A DNA stretch of 45,905 nucleotides from Clostridiales bacterium. GTDB lineage: Bacteria > Bacillota > Clostridia > TANB77 > CAG-508. The notes beneath the pieces are model-generated. The model was not told the origin of the DNA. It did not search any database and saw nothing but the letters and a program-made list of their open reading frames with translations. Both the position numbers and the translations under genes were made by a program. This document shows, one piece after another, positions 26,147-34,911 of the stretch. Location of the stretch: positions 1 through 45,905 of the forward strand of contig SFKP01000016.1 in NCBI GenBank assembly GCA_004553715.1, in the 5' to 3' direction. Positions within the stretch are counted from its first letter, which is position 1. Each line of letters starts with the position of its first letter.

Positions 26147-26677
26147 TTACTTATTTATAATACCCAAAATTTCAGGATAGATGGTTTCGGCATTTTTTTT
26201 CCAATTGCTTATTAGCTTTTGAGCTTGGTCTCTAGAGCCGGCAAACACTTGCAAATTAAATATTATATTATTGTTTTCAACAATTTTAAAATTGACAGTA
26301 TAGCCATTATCATCATTTGGCATAAAATCAGCAGTAATAGAAGAGCTATTTGAAATATCTTTTAGATTACTTTTCAAATTATTATCTACTTTAAATTTTA
26401 ATATTCCAGGAATTAGGTCTTTTACTAATTCTAATGTATCTTTTCCAAGAGGGGTAAGTTCATAAAAGGATTTTCCCGATTTATCATAATTTATAATATA
26501 TCCATTTTCAATTAAGTCTAATAAGAATTGTTGAAAATAAAAATAATTCATATTTTCAATAGAAAGGACTAATTCAAAAAGTGCAATATTTGTAATAGGT
26601 TCAGAGATTTTTGCTAATATATATAAAATTAAAGCTTTATTTTCTGCTAAAGTTTCACTATCAGAAGTAAGTTTCAT
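26147..26677 (-). CDS. DUF4364-family protein
   Basis: The 176-residue protein has an N-terminal winged-helix-like segment (ALILYILAKISEPITNIALF, then LDLIENGYIINYDKSGKSFY and LTPLGKDTLELV) and a C-terminal alpha/beta part. The pattern matches the DUF4364 family of Clostridia, thought to be transcriptional regulators. It is divergent from spoIIAA, with about 160 bases between them. Confidence 0.75.
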   Translation of the reverse strand: MKLTSDSETLAENKALILYILAKISEPITNIALFELVLSIENMNYFYFQQFLLDLIENGYIINYDKSGKSFYELTPLGKDTLELVKDLIPGILKFKVDNNLKSNLKDISNSSSITADFMPNDDNGYTVNFKIVENNNIIFNLQVFAGSRDQAQKLISNWKKNAETIYPEILGIINK

Positions 26678-26781
26678 AGATTACATCCTTTCAAAAAATA
26701 TTTCCTAACACATTATAGCATAGATTCCGTATAAAAACAACAGTAAGCCATAATTCGATAAAACCTCCTATTTTTCTCCGA

Positions 26782-26808
26782 AGGAAACTTGTAAAAAAAA
26801 TAGAATAT
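26782..26808 (+). promoter_or_regulatory. Candidate sigma-H promoter of the spoIIA operon
   Basis: AGGAAAC at 26782-26788 and ATAGAATAT ending at 26808 match the sigma-H consensus (RnAGGAWWW ... RnnGAATWW) with about 11-base spacing, just upstream of spoIIAA, where a sigma-H promoter is expected. Confidence 0.6.
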
Positions 26809-26838
26809 GTTTAAGAGATAACAAAAGGAGGAAGAGTT

Positions 26839-27174
26839 ATGAAATTTACATATGATAGCCAATTTAAAATATTAACATTAATAATTACAGAAGAAATAGA
26901 TCATTATACTGCAGACAAGATAAGGAATAGAACAGATTTTGAAATTCAAAAATATATGCCAAAGGAGTTGATTATTGATTTTGCAAATGTTTCATTTATG
27001 GATAGTGCAGGAATTGGAATGATAATTGGAAGATATAAAACAATGAACATGTTTGGTGGAAAAACGTATATGAAAAATGTATCAAGAGGTGTACGAAAAA
27101 TATTTGAAATGACAGGAATTTTAAAAATAATACCAATAATAGAAGGAGGAACAAAAAATGAAAAATGTATATGA
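26839..27174 (+). CDS. spoIIAA: Anti-sigma F factor antagonist SpoIIAA
   Basis: SpoIIAA releases sigma F from SpoIIAB in the forespore when dephosphorylated. The 111 residues form a STAS domain, with the phosphorylatable serine in VSFMDSAGIGMIIGRYK. AAAGGAGGAA precedes ATG 26839. It overlaps spoIIAB by 17 bases. Confidence 0.96.
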   Translation: MKFTYDSQFKILTLIITEEIDHYTADKIRNRTDFEIQKYMPKELIIDFANVSFMDSAGIGMIIGRYKTMNMFGGKTYMKNVSRGVRKIFEMTGILKIIPIIEGGTKNEKCI

Positions 27175-27586
27175 TAATCAAATGAAATTAGAATTTATAA
27201 GTAAACCCGAAAATGAAGCTTTTGCAAGAATTGCAGTTGCAAGTTTTGCAGCACAATTAGACCCTACAATAGAAGAAATTTCTGATATAAAAACTGCAGT
27301 TTCAGAAGCGGTGACGAATTCTATAATACATGGGTATGACAACGAGGAAGGAGTTGTAAAAATAGAAGCAATATTAATTGGTAAAACAATAGAAATAACG
27401 ATTATTGATAATGGAAAAGGAATAGAAAATATAGATAAAGCACGAGAGCCTCTTTATACTTCTAAGCCAGAGTTAGAAAGGTCAGGAATGGGATTTACCA
27501 TAATGGAAAGCTTTATGGAAGATTTGAAAATAGAATCAAGACTTGGTGAAGGTACAAAAGTTATTATGAGAAAGACTATAAAATAA
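27158..27586 (+). CDS. spoIIAB: Anti-sigma F factor SpoIIAB
   Basis: SpoIIAB is a GHKL-fold kinase that holds sigma F inactive and phosphorylates SpoIIAA. The 142 residues contain the N box AVSEAVTNSIIHGYDN, the G1 box IIDNGKGIENID and the G2 box RSGMGFTIMESFMEDL. Its ribosome binding site (AGAAGGAGG) lies inside the end of spoIIAA, so the two are coupled. Confidence 0.97.
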   Translation: MKNVYDNQMKLEFISKPENEAFARIAVASFAAQLDPTIEEISDIKTAVSEAVTNSIIHGYDNEEGVVKIEAILIGKTIEITIIDNGKGIENIDKAREPLYTSKPELERSGMGFTIMESFMEDLKIESRLGEGTKVIMRKTIK

Positions 27587-27602
27587 GGAGAAATCTTAAA
27601 AT

Positions 27603-28322
27603 ATGTATGATACAAATGAAGAGTATATAAAAGAGGCAATTAATGGTTCTAATGAAGCTATGGAAAATATTATAAATAATAACCAAGGACTTATTTGGAA
27701 CATAGTAGCAAGATTTTCTGGAAGGGGTTATGAAAAAGAAGAATTGTATCAAATAGGTGCAATAGGTTTAATTAAAGCAGTAAAAAGATTTGATTTTAGC
27801 TTCGGAGTAAAGTTCTCTACATATGCTGTCCCATACATAATGGGAGAAATTAAAAGATTTATAAGAGATGATGGACCAATAAAAATTAGTAGAAGTATAA
27901 AAGAATTAAATAGTAAAATAAATGAACTTCAAAATAAAAATCTTAAAGAAGCAGGACAAGAACTTTCTGTAAAGGAAGTAGCACGAAAATTAAATGTTTC
28001 TAAAGAAGAGGTAGCTGTTGCAATAGAATCGGCAAGACCACTAGAATCAATAAATGAAGAGGCATATAACGAAGAAAATGGAGAAAGTAAAATATCAAAA
28101 ATAAGCAATAAAGAAGATGATGTGAATAAACTTATAAATAGATTAACTATAAATAGATTAATACAAGAATTAGATGAAAGAGAAAAAAAGATAATAATAC
28201 TTAGATATTTTAGAGAAAAGACACAAACAGAAGTAGCAAACTTGCTAGGAATTAGCCAAGTACAAGTATCTAGAATAGAAAAAAAGATTTTGAATTCCAT
28301 GAGAACCAAAATTGCAAATTAG
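27603..28322 (+). CDS. sigF: Forespore sigma factor F
   Basis: Sigma F is the first forespore-specific sigma factor. The 239 residues show region 2 (EELYQIGAIGLIKAVKRFD, FSTYAVPYIMGEIKRFIRD), region 3 and region 4 (TQTEVANLLGISQVQVSRIE). AAGGAG precedes ATG 27603. It is third in the classical spoIIAA-spoIIAB-sigF operon. Confidence 0.97.
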   Translation: MYDTNEEYIKEAINGSNEAMENIINNNQGLIWNIVARFSGRGYEKEELYQIGAIGLIKAVKRFDFSFGVKFSTYAVPYIMGEIKRFIRDDGPIKISRSIKELNSKINELQNKNLKEAGQELSVKEVARKLNVSKEEVAVAIESARPLESINEEAYNEENGESKISKISNKEDDVNKLINRLTINRLIQELDEREKKIIILRYFREKTQTEVANLLGISQVQVSRIEKKILNSMRTKIAN

Positions 28323-28340
28323 CTTTTAGGAGGAATAGGT

Positions 28341-29333
28341 GTGATAAGAAAAATTATTGTATATATTTTTGCTTTTGTTTCTATTTGCCTGATATTGCCT
28401 GTACTTTTAGTAAAAGACAAGCCAACAGAAGATGTAGTAAAGCTAGATGGAGAAGTAGCTGGGACGAAAGAGGTTAAAAATAGTATAGCAAATAATCCGA
28501 CTATTAAATTATTACATTTAAGCACAGGCGAAGTAGAAGAAATAGATTTAGAAATATATTTATATGGAGTAGTATCAGCAGAAATGCCTGCAACTTACCA
28601 TGAAGAAGCTTTGAAGACACAAGCAATTGTTGCAAGAACATATACGATGTACAAAATAAAAAATGAGCCAAAACACGACAATGCAGATATTTGCGATACT
28701 TCCACATGTTGTCAAGCATATATCACTAAAGAAGAAAGATTAGCAAAGTGGAAAGAAGAGGAACGCGAAGCTAATTGGAATAGAATCATAGAAGCAGTAG
28801 ACAGTACCAAAGGCAAAGTAATTACATATAATGGAGAAGTTATAAATGCCTTTTTCCATGCAAATAGTGGTGGAAAAACAGAGATTGCATCAAATGTATG
28901 GGGTGGTAAAGATTACCCATATTTGCAAGTAGTTTCAACAGAAGGAGAAACGGAGTATACACAATATAGTTCAACTGTTATTTTAAGCAAAGAAGAATTA
29001 CTAGAAAAGTTAAAAGAAAATCATCCTGATATACAGATTGATTTTAATAATGAAAATGCAATAGAAATATTAGAATATACAGAAGGAGAAAGAGTAAAAA
29101 CTGTAAGGTTTGGAAACATTGAAATTTCAGGAGTGGAGGCAAGGCAAACATTTGGCTTAAAATCTGCAAATTTTGATTTAGTATTTGGAGAAAATATAAT
29201 ATTTAATGTTAGAGGATATGGACACGGAGTAGGGCTTAGTCAAACAGGTGCAAATAGTATGGCAAAAGAGAATAAAAATTATGAAGAAATAATTAAACAT
29301 TTTTATTCTGGTGTAGAGATTCAAAATATTTAA
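28341..29333 (+). CDS. spoIID: Stage II sporulation protein D (lytic transglycosylase)
   Basis: SpoIID cuts peptidoglycan glycan strands to drive engulfment. The 330 residues have an N-terminal membrane helix, then YLYGVVSAEMPATYHEEALK with the catalytic Glu, the cysteine-containing CDTSTCCQAY, FHANSGGKTE and RGYGHGVGLSQTGA. Translation starts at GTG 28341 behind TAGGAGG. It begins 19 bases after sigF, so it may be read from the sigF transcript. In model organisms spoIID is under mother-cell sigma E; such a promoter would have to lie within sigF, and I did not identify one. Confidence 0.95.
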   Translation: MIRKIIVYIFAFVSICLILPVLLVKDKPTEDVVKLDGEVAGTKEVKNSIANNPTIKLLHLSTGEVEEIDLEIYLYGVVSAEMPATYHEEALKTQAIVARTYTMYKIKNEPKHDNADICDTSTCCQAYITKEERLAKWKEEEREANWNRIIEAVDSTKGKVITYNGEVINAFFHANSGGKTEIASNVWGGKDYPYLQVVSTEGETEYTQYSSTVILSKEELLEKLKENHPDIQIDFNNENAIEILEYTEGERVKTVRFGNIEISGVEARQTFGLKSANFDLVFGENIIFNVRGYGHGVGLSQTGANSMAKENKNYEEIIKHFYSGVEIQNI

Positions 29334-29353
29334 AGAATAATTATACAAAATAA

Positions 29354-29363
29354 GGGAATAATT
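29354..29363 (+). promoter_or_regulatory. Possible sigma-F -10 element before spoIIQ
   Basis: GGGAATAATT fits the sigma-F -10 consensus GGnRAnAnTW, 33 bases before the spoIIQ start, where a sigma-F promoter is expected. I cannot find a convincing GYWTA -35 at the right distance, so this is weak. Confidence 0.3.
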
Positions 29364-29396
29364 TTACTAAAGATAAAATTTAAGGAGGAATATATT

Positions 29397-30155
29397 TTGA
29401 GTAGAACATATAGAAGCCGTTTTAGGACCAGATTATATTTATTAGGAACGATGCTAATTGTAGCAGTTATTGCTTTAATAATACTGTTTTCAGTTTATAA
29501 CAAGAGATTAGAAGAGGCAAGAAAAATAACTTTAAGTCAAGCAGAAGAATTTACAAATTTATTTACTGCTAATGAAAAAATGGATAATGAAAGTGTTGAA
29601 CAAGCAAGTACTGATTTAAATAAGACCATTAGCCAAGCTATTGCTGACATGCAAATGGAAGAACAAAACGATAATGAAGAAGAAACTGTAATTAGCAAAA
29701 CCCAAGAAGAAATAGCAGAGCCAGTAGAAGTTATAGAAGAGAAAAAGGAGCTTTGCTTCGAATCTCCTGTAGAAGGGGAAATTACTAAAGACTTTGCAAG
29801 AGAAACCTTAATTTTTTCAGAAACTTTACAAGAATGGACAGTGCATAATGGAATAGATATAAAGGCGGATAGAACTACTGTTGTAAAAGCTGCAGAAGAA
29901 GGGACAGTAAGTGCAATAAACAATGACCCAAGATATGGATTAACAGTAATTATAGAGCATAGTGATGGATTTAAAACAATTTATTCAAATTTATTGACAA
30001 GTGAATTTGTACAAGTAGGAGAAGTAGTACAAAAAGGACAGTCAATTGGAACTGTAGGAAATTCAGCACCTTTTGAAATCGCAGACCAAGCACATTTACA
30101 TTTTGAAATGATGATAAATAACGAATATGTAGACCCAACTATGTATTTACAATAA
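29397..30155 (+). CDS. spoIIQ: SpoIIQ-type LytM-domain protein
   Basis: SpoIIQ spans the forespore membrane and, with SpoIIIAH, forms the engulfment channel. The 252 residues have a basic N terminus, one membrane helix (about 13-33), an acidic linker and a LytM/M23 domain. The zinc ligands appear present: HNGID (His, Asp) and HLHFE (His-x-His). This resembles the clostridial SpoIIQ with an intact metal site and not the degenerate Bacillus form. Translation starts at TTG 29397 behind AAGGAGGAA. It follows spoIID, as in C. difficile. Confidence 0.85.
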   Translation: MSRTYRSRFRTRLYLLGTMLIVAVIALIILFSVYNKRLEEARKITLSQAEEFTNLFTANEKMDNESVEQASTDLNKTISQAIADMQMEEQNDNEEETVISKTQEEIAEPVEVIEEKKELCFESPVEGEITKDFARETLIFSETLQEWTVHNGIDIKADRTTVVKAAEEGTVSAINNDPRYGLTVIIEHSDGFKTIYSNLLTSEFVQVGEVVQKGQSIGTVGNSAPFEIADQAHLHFEMMINNEYVDPTMYLQ

Positions 30156-30178
30156 TAATTGATTTCCCGTTACATGGA

Positions 30179-30204
30179 AACCGCCCTCCTAATGGAGGGC
30201 GGTT
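30179..30204. terminator. Terminator between spoIIQ and the SPFH gene
   Basis: A GC-rich perfect stem AACCGCCCTCC/GGAGGGCGGTT with loop TAAT lies between convergent genes. Confidence 0.8.
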
Positions 30205-30215
30205 ATCATAACGTT

Positions 30216-31121
30216 TTAATTTTTCTTATCATCTTTCATAACTTCTTTTATTGCGCCTAAACTAGAAAGTGCTTTTGTCGCTTCAAAAGGAATAAAGACT
30301 TTGTTTGCATTTCCTTTTGCGACTTCTTCTAATGCTTCTAAAGATTTTATCTGAATAAGTTTATCATCTGGATTAGCTTTTTTGATTGAATCATAAACCA
30401 TTTGAATTTCTTGAGCTTTTGCGACTGCAACTTCACGAATAGCTTCAGCTTCACCTTTTGCTCTTCTTATTCTAGCTTCTTTGTCAGCTTCAGCATCTAA
30501 AATAGCAGCTTCTTTTCTACCTTCAGCAATAGTTATAGCGGCTTGTTTTTCTCCTTCTGCTTGTAAAATAGCAGCTCTTTTATTTCTTTCTGCATTCATT
30601 TGCTTTTCCATTGCATCTCTAATATCTGCTGGTGGGTTGATATCTTTAATTTCAACTCTGTTTACTTTACATCCCCATTTATCTGTTGCTTCATCAAGTA
30701 AAATTCTTAATTGATTATTAATTAAATCTCTTGAACTAAATGTAGAGTCTAAGTTCATCTTACCAACTATATCACGAATTGTAGTAATTGCTAAATATTC
30801 GATACCTTTCTTTAAAGATTGAATTTCGTATACAGCTTTAGCTGGATCTGTTATTTGAAAGAATACAACTGTATCAATTACAATTGTAACGTTATCTTCT
30901 GTAATTACTCCTTGTGGTGGAATATCCATTGTTTGTTCCTTTAAACTTACAACACTTCTTACATGGTCGACAAATGGAACAATAATTGTAAGTCCTGCAT
31001 CAGCAACCTTATGAAATTTACCAAGTCTTTCTATGATATAAACTTCAGACTGCTTTACAACCTTGATGCTTTTAAATGCTATTATTAATATAATAACTAA
31101 AAAAATTATTAAATATAACAT
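30216..31121 (-). CDS. SPFH/stomatin-family membrane protein
   Basis: The 301 residues have an N-terminal membrane helix, a SPFH/Band 7 domain (QSEVYIIERLGKFHKV, LKEQTMDIPPQGVITEDNV) and a long Ala/Glu-rich coiled coil (QAEGEKQAAITIAEGRKEAA). Such proteins scaffold membrane microdomains. It lies downstream of an NfeD gene on the same strand, the standard pairing for this family. Confidence 0.94.
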   Translation of the reverse strand: MLYLIIFLVIILIIAFKSIKVVKQSEVYIIERLGKFHKVADAGLTIIVPFVDHVRSVVSLKEQTMDIPPQGVITEDNVTIVIDTVVFFQITDPAKAVYEIQSLKKGIEYLAITTIRDIVGKMNLDSTFSSRDLINNQLRILLDEATDKWGCKVNRVEIKDINPPADIRDAMEKQMNAERNKRAAILQAEGEKQAAITIAEGRKEAAILDAEADKEARIRRAKGEAEAIREVAVAKAQEIQMVYDSIKKANPDDKLIQIKSLEALEEVAKGNANKVFIPFEATKALSSLGAIKEVMKDDKKN

Positions 31122-31176
31122 TTCTTTCCTCCTTTTAATATTTTAAAATATATATTTAAAAAAACTAATAACAAAA

Positions 31177-31617
31177 TTAATGTAAAAGTGATGAATTAAC
31201 GGGTGCAACTAATAATTTGACCCCATCTATTTTTAAAATTTTTACTTTTTGACCAATTTTTAACTCAATATCAGTATCTGATTGTGCAGACCAAAGTTCT
31301 CCATTTACTTTTACCTGACCGATTGAATTAGGTAAAATATCCATTGTCACTATACCAACCTTATTAATAAGTGAAAATGCATTTGTTTTAACATCATCAT
31401 CTTTTGAAATGAACTTGTTGACTAGTGGTTTTGTAAGCGGAATTAATATACATGAAGATATAACAAACACTAAAGTCTGAATAAAAAGATTGTCAGTAAA
31501 TAAACTAACTACCATAGCAAGAAGTGCGCTAACTCCTAACCAAAATACCAGAAAGCCTACCGTAATTATTTCTACAATAAAAAATATTCCTGCAGCAATA
31601 AGCCAAATATACCACAT
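31177..31617 (-). CDS. NfeD-like membrane protein
   Basis: The 146 residues have about three to four membrane helices and a C-terminal OB-fold domain (LINKVGIVTMDILPNSIGQV, VNGELWSAQSD). NfeD proteins work with SPFH partners; the partner gene follows 55 bases downstream. GGGAGGTC on the minus strand precedes the ATG at 31617. Confidence 0.92.
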   Translation of the reverse strand: MWYIWLIAAGIFFIVEIITVGFLVFWLGVSALLAMVVSLFTDNLFIQTLVFVISSCILIPLTKPLVNKFISKDDDVKTNAFSLINKVGIVTMDILPNSIGQVKVNGELWSAQSDTDIELKIGQKVKILKIDGVKLLVAPVNSSLLH

Positions 31618-31773
31618 ATAATGACCTCCCTAAAGTTAATTCCTTTATAATTATACTATATAATATAAGAAAAATAAAGAGTTTTCACACATTTTTCTAT
31701 ATAATGTTATTAGATAATGAAATTTTCCTAAAATCTGTTATATACATGTGTTGCTAGTGTATCTATATATTAT

Positions 31774-31809
31774 AAAAGTTCCAATATATGCAAATATATT
31801 GGAACTTTT
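31774..31809. terminator. Terminator of the Xre gene
   Basis: AAAAGTTCCAATATA and TATATTGGAACTTTT form a perfect stem with loop TGCAAA. It lies just past the stop of the minus-strand regulator gene and is symmetric, so it may also act on the NfeD side. Confidence 0.8.
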
Positions 31810-31811
31810 GG

Positions 31812-32138
31812 TTAATCTTTATTTAATATAAGTTTTGATATATCATAGATCAATTTCATTTTGTCTGGTGGACAATCTTTAAGCAAATCAGAAAAATCAC
31901 TATCTAAATAATTAGAAGACAAAGTAGATGCACCAGTCAAAATTTCATCTTCAGAAACTCCTAAAGCTATACAAATTTCTGATAATCGTTTTAAATTGAT
32001 TGGCATAGAACCTCTTTCTAACCTACTTAAGAAAGCAACAGAAAGATCTAAACGTTCTGCTAATTTTTCTTGAGTTAAATTTTTATCTAATCTTGCATTT
32101 TTTATTCGTTGTCCAATAACGGTAAAATCTAAAGCCAT
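31812..32138 (-). CDS. Xre-family transcriptional regulator
   Basis: The 108 residues start MALDFTVIGQRIKNARLDKN; the N-terminal helix-turn-helix is LTQEKLAERLDLSVAFLSRL, followed by ERGSMPINLKRLSEICIALG. ATG 32138 is chosen over GTG 32147 because GAGGTG lies at the right distance only for the former. A 14-base perfect palindrome 61 bases upstream is a likely operator for it. Targets are unknown. Confidence 0.88.
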   Translation of the reverse strand: MALDFTVIGQRIKNARLDKNLTQEKLAERLDLSVAFLSRLERGSMPINLKRLSEICIALGVSEDEILTGASTLSSNYLDSDFSDLLKDCPPDKMKLIYDISKLILNKD

Positions 32139-32198
32139 AAATAACACCTCTTGAACTTGAATATAACATTATGATTTAAAATTTAACAGAAATATATC

Positions 32199-32212
32199 AG
32201 TAAATATTTACT
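32199..32212. promoter_or_regulatory. Palindrome upstream of the Xre gene
   Basis: AGTAAATATTTACT is a perfect 14-base palindrome between the Xre gene and the next repeat. Its position suggests an autoregulatory operator; this is an inference. Confidence 0.45.
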
Positions 32213-32260
32213 AACAGTAAAGTTTATATATTTTATTTCGGCAACTGTTGGCAAATTAAT

Positions 32261-32332
32261 ATGCCAACAGGGACGGGGATTTTTGGCACATTGACTATGC
32301 CAACAGGGACGGGGATTTTTGGCACATTGACT
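32261..32332 (+). repeat. Two tandem 36-base units with GGGACGGGG core
   Basis: ATGCCAACAGGGACGGGGAT and the following TTTTGGCACATTGACT occur twice without a gap (32261-32296, 32297-32332). Within each unit TGCCAA and TTGGCA pair around the GGGACGGGG core. A relative with the same GGGACGGGG...TTGGCACA core is at 45738-45895. Confidence 0.9.
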
Positions 32333-32378
32333 ATATAAAATATTTTTTGCTGTTGAAAAAAATTAACAAAAAACTTCT

Positions 32379-32407
32379 TTGACTTTTTCCAAAATTTGTG
32401 CTATAAT
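32379..32407 (+). promoter_or_regulatory. Promoter of carD
   Basis: TTGACT at 32379-32384 and TATAAT at 32402-32407 have 17-base spacing, 48 bases before the start. Confidence 0.75.
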
Positions 32408-32454
32408 AAAAAAGGTTTAGAAAAGAAATATTCATAGAAGGAGTGACGAAATAT

Positions 32455-33012
32455 ATGTTTAATATAGGAGATAAAGTTGTATACCCAATGCACGGAGCAG
32501 GCGTAATAGAAGGAATAGAAGAAAAAAATATTTTGAATGAAAAGCAATCATATTACATAATAAAAATGCCAGGCGAAGTAAAGGTTATGATTCCTACAGC
32601 TAAAGCAGAAGACGTTGGCGTAAGAGATATTATAGATTCAGAAACAGCAGGAAAAGTGTTTAAAGTCCTAGAAACAGATTCTACAGAAATGTCTATGAAT
32701 TGGAATAAAAGATACAGAGATAATATGGACAAAATGAAAAGTGGAGATATTTACGAAGTTGCAGATGTAGTTAGAAATTTAAGCTTTAAACAAAAAGAAA
32801 AAGGTCTTTCTACAGGTGAAAAAAAGATGCTTTTAAATGCAAAACAAATTTTAGTAAGTGAACTTACTTTAGCACAAAATTTAAATCAAGATCAAGTAGA
32901 AGAAACAGTTAATAATACAATTAACCATTCTTTTGAAGAATATAGTAAACTTCATTTAACACCAGCAGATGGAAATGTTGTTAAAAAATTTATTCCATTT
33001 GATTCTATTTAA
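32455..33012 (+). CDS. carD: CarD/CdnL-family RNA-polymerase-binding regulator
   Basis: CarD-type proteins bind the RNA polymerase beta subunit and stabilise open promoters. The 185 residues start MFNIGDKVVYPMHGAGVIEG, the Tudor-like RNAP-interaction domain, followed by PGEVKVMIP and a helical C-terminal domain. ATG 32455 is preferred over GTG 32443, which lies inside the ribosome binding site GGAGTG. It sits upstream of dnaG-rpoD but is separated from them by a terminator-like hairpin. Confidence 0.93.
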   Translation: MFNIGDKVVYPMHGAGVIEGIEEKNILNEKQSYYIIKMPGEVKVMIPTAKAEDVGVRDIIDSETAGKVFKVLETDSTEMSMNWNKRYRDNMDKMKSGDIYEVADVVRNLSFKQKEKGLSTGEKKMLLNAKQILVSELTLAQNLNQDQVEETVNNTINHSFEEYSKLHLTPADGNVVKKFIPFDSI

Positions 33013-33027
33013 TTTTAAATAAAGCAT

Positions 33028-33060
33028 AAAAAGGGCATTAGGCAATCTAATGTTCTTTTT
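33028..33060 (+). terminator. Terminator of carD
   Basis: AAAAGGGCATTA and TAATGTTCTTTT pair (two G-T pairs) and end in Ts. Confidence 0.6.
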
Positions 33061-33129
33061 TGATTGTATAATGAAGGAAAAAATCATTAACTGTCGAATA
33101 ATATATTATGTAAAAGAAAGGTGCAAAAA

Positions 33130-34903
33130 ATGATACGATATAGTGAAGATTTAGTCGAAGAAGTTAGAAATTCAAATAATATAGTAGACATTATATCTCA
33201 GTATGTCATATTAAAAAAGAGGGGCAGAAATTATATAGGATTATGCCCTTTTCATAGGGAAAAAACTCCTTCTTTTTCTGTTTCGCCAGATAAACAGATA
33301 TTTCATTGCTTTGGATGTGGAGTAGGAGGATCAGTTTTCAACTTTGTAAGTAAAATTGAAAATATAAGCTTTAGAGAAAGTATAGAAAGATTAGCAGATA
33401 GAGCTGGAATTATGCTTCCAAAAGTAGGAACTGAAGAGGAATTAAAAAAACAGAAATTAAAAGAAAAAATATATGAAATAAATGAAAAAGCAGCTGAATT
33501 TTATCATAATAATTTATATACTTCAAATGCTAAATTAGGACAAGAATATGTAAAGAAAAGAAAACTAAATAATAAAACTTTAAAGGACTTTAAAATTGGT
33601 TTCGCAGGCTTAAATGATAGTATATATGATTATTTAAAAAAATTAGGATATAAAGACGAAGAAATTTTGGCATCAAAATTAGTTAGAAAAGGCGATAATA
33701 ATAGATACATAGATTTATTTAGAAATAGATTAATATTCCCAATATTTGATATTAGAAATAGAGTAATTGCTTTTGGAGGAAGAGTTCTAGATAATGGATT
33801 GCCTAAATATATTAATTCACCAGATACGATTGTATATAATAAAGGAAGAAACTTATATGCATTAAATATTGCAAAAAAAGAAACTTTACAAAATATAATA
33901 ATTGTAGAAGGTTATATGGACTGTGTATCTTTACACCAAAGGGGAATAACAAATGTAGTAGCATCATTAGGAACTGCGCTTACAGAAGCTCAGCGGAAGG
34001 TTGCTAAAAACTTATTCTGACAAAATAATAATTTCATATGATTCAGATGGAGCAGGACAAGCAGCAACGTTAAGAGGCTTAGAGATACTAGTAAATATTG
34101 GATGCGATGTTAGAATATTGCAAATGCAAGGAGCAAAGGACCCCGATGAATTTGTAATAAAATATGGAAATGCTAAATTCAATTTACTTATACAAAATGC
34201 AATTTCACTAGTAGAATTTAAAATAAAAGTTTTAAAAAAAGATTTAGATTTGCAAAATGTAAATGACAAAATTAAATTTTTAAAGGAAACAGCAAATGTT
34301 TTAAGCAAGATAGAAAGTAAAATAGAGCAAGAGCTTTATATAAGTAAAATTGCGACAGAATATGATATTTCTAAAGAAGCAATTTATGCTGAGATAAACA
34401 AATTATCTTTAAAAACTCAAAATGCTACAATATTGGAAAAACCAAAACAGATAGCGAAAATAAAAACAGAAAAGAAAACAATTTCTGAAACAGAAGCAAA
34501 TAGAGAAAACATAATAATATCATTACTATTAAAAAATGGAATTGCAACATATAACATTATTAAAGGAAAAATTCTAATAGAAGATTTTAAATCTGAAGAA
34601 AACAAAGCAATAGTAAGAAAACTCTTTGAAGAATTTGAAAACGATGTACAAGAGATTAATGTTTTGAATTTGTTTGAAGAAGAGGAATTAATTAACAAAA
34701 TTACAGAAATACTATCTAATGATTATGATTTACAAGATGAAAAAAAATCCTTAAACGACATTATAAATATTTATGAAAAGGACAGACTAACCAATAGAAG
34801 AAACGAAATAATTGAACAAATTGCTACAGGAAATGTAGATAATATAGAAAAATTAGAAAGTGAACTTCAAGAAATTCTTAAGAAGCTAACCCCAAAAAAG
34901 TAG
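33130..34903 (+). CDS. dnaG: DNA primase, interrupted by a +1 shift at CGG
   Basis: DnaG makes RNA primers for replication and is essential. The first frame holds the CHC2 zinc finger (C39, H42, C60, C63: CPFHREKTPSF, HCFGCG), the RNA-polymerase-like fold and the first TOPRIM motif IIVEGYMDC. It would end at 34020. Skipping C33994 of the in-frame CGG gives EAQGRLLKTYSDKIIISYDS and so brings in the TOPRIM acidic motif YDSDGAG and the helicase-binding C terminus. The joined protein has about 590 residues, the family length. The break therefore separates catalytic residues of one active site. ATG 33130 is preferred over GTG 33121. rpoD follows eight bases after the stop. Confidence 0.96.
33994..33997 (+). 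other. +1 shift site CGG-A in dnaG
   Basis: The upstream frame reads GCT CAG CGG AAG GTT. Dropping C33994 gives CAG GGA AGG TTG CTA AAA ACT, which joins the two halves of the TOPRIM domain. Confidence 0.85.
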
Positions 34904-34911
34904 GAGGGTAA

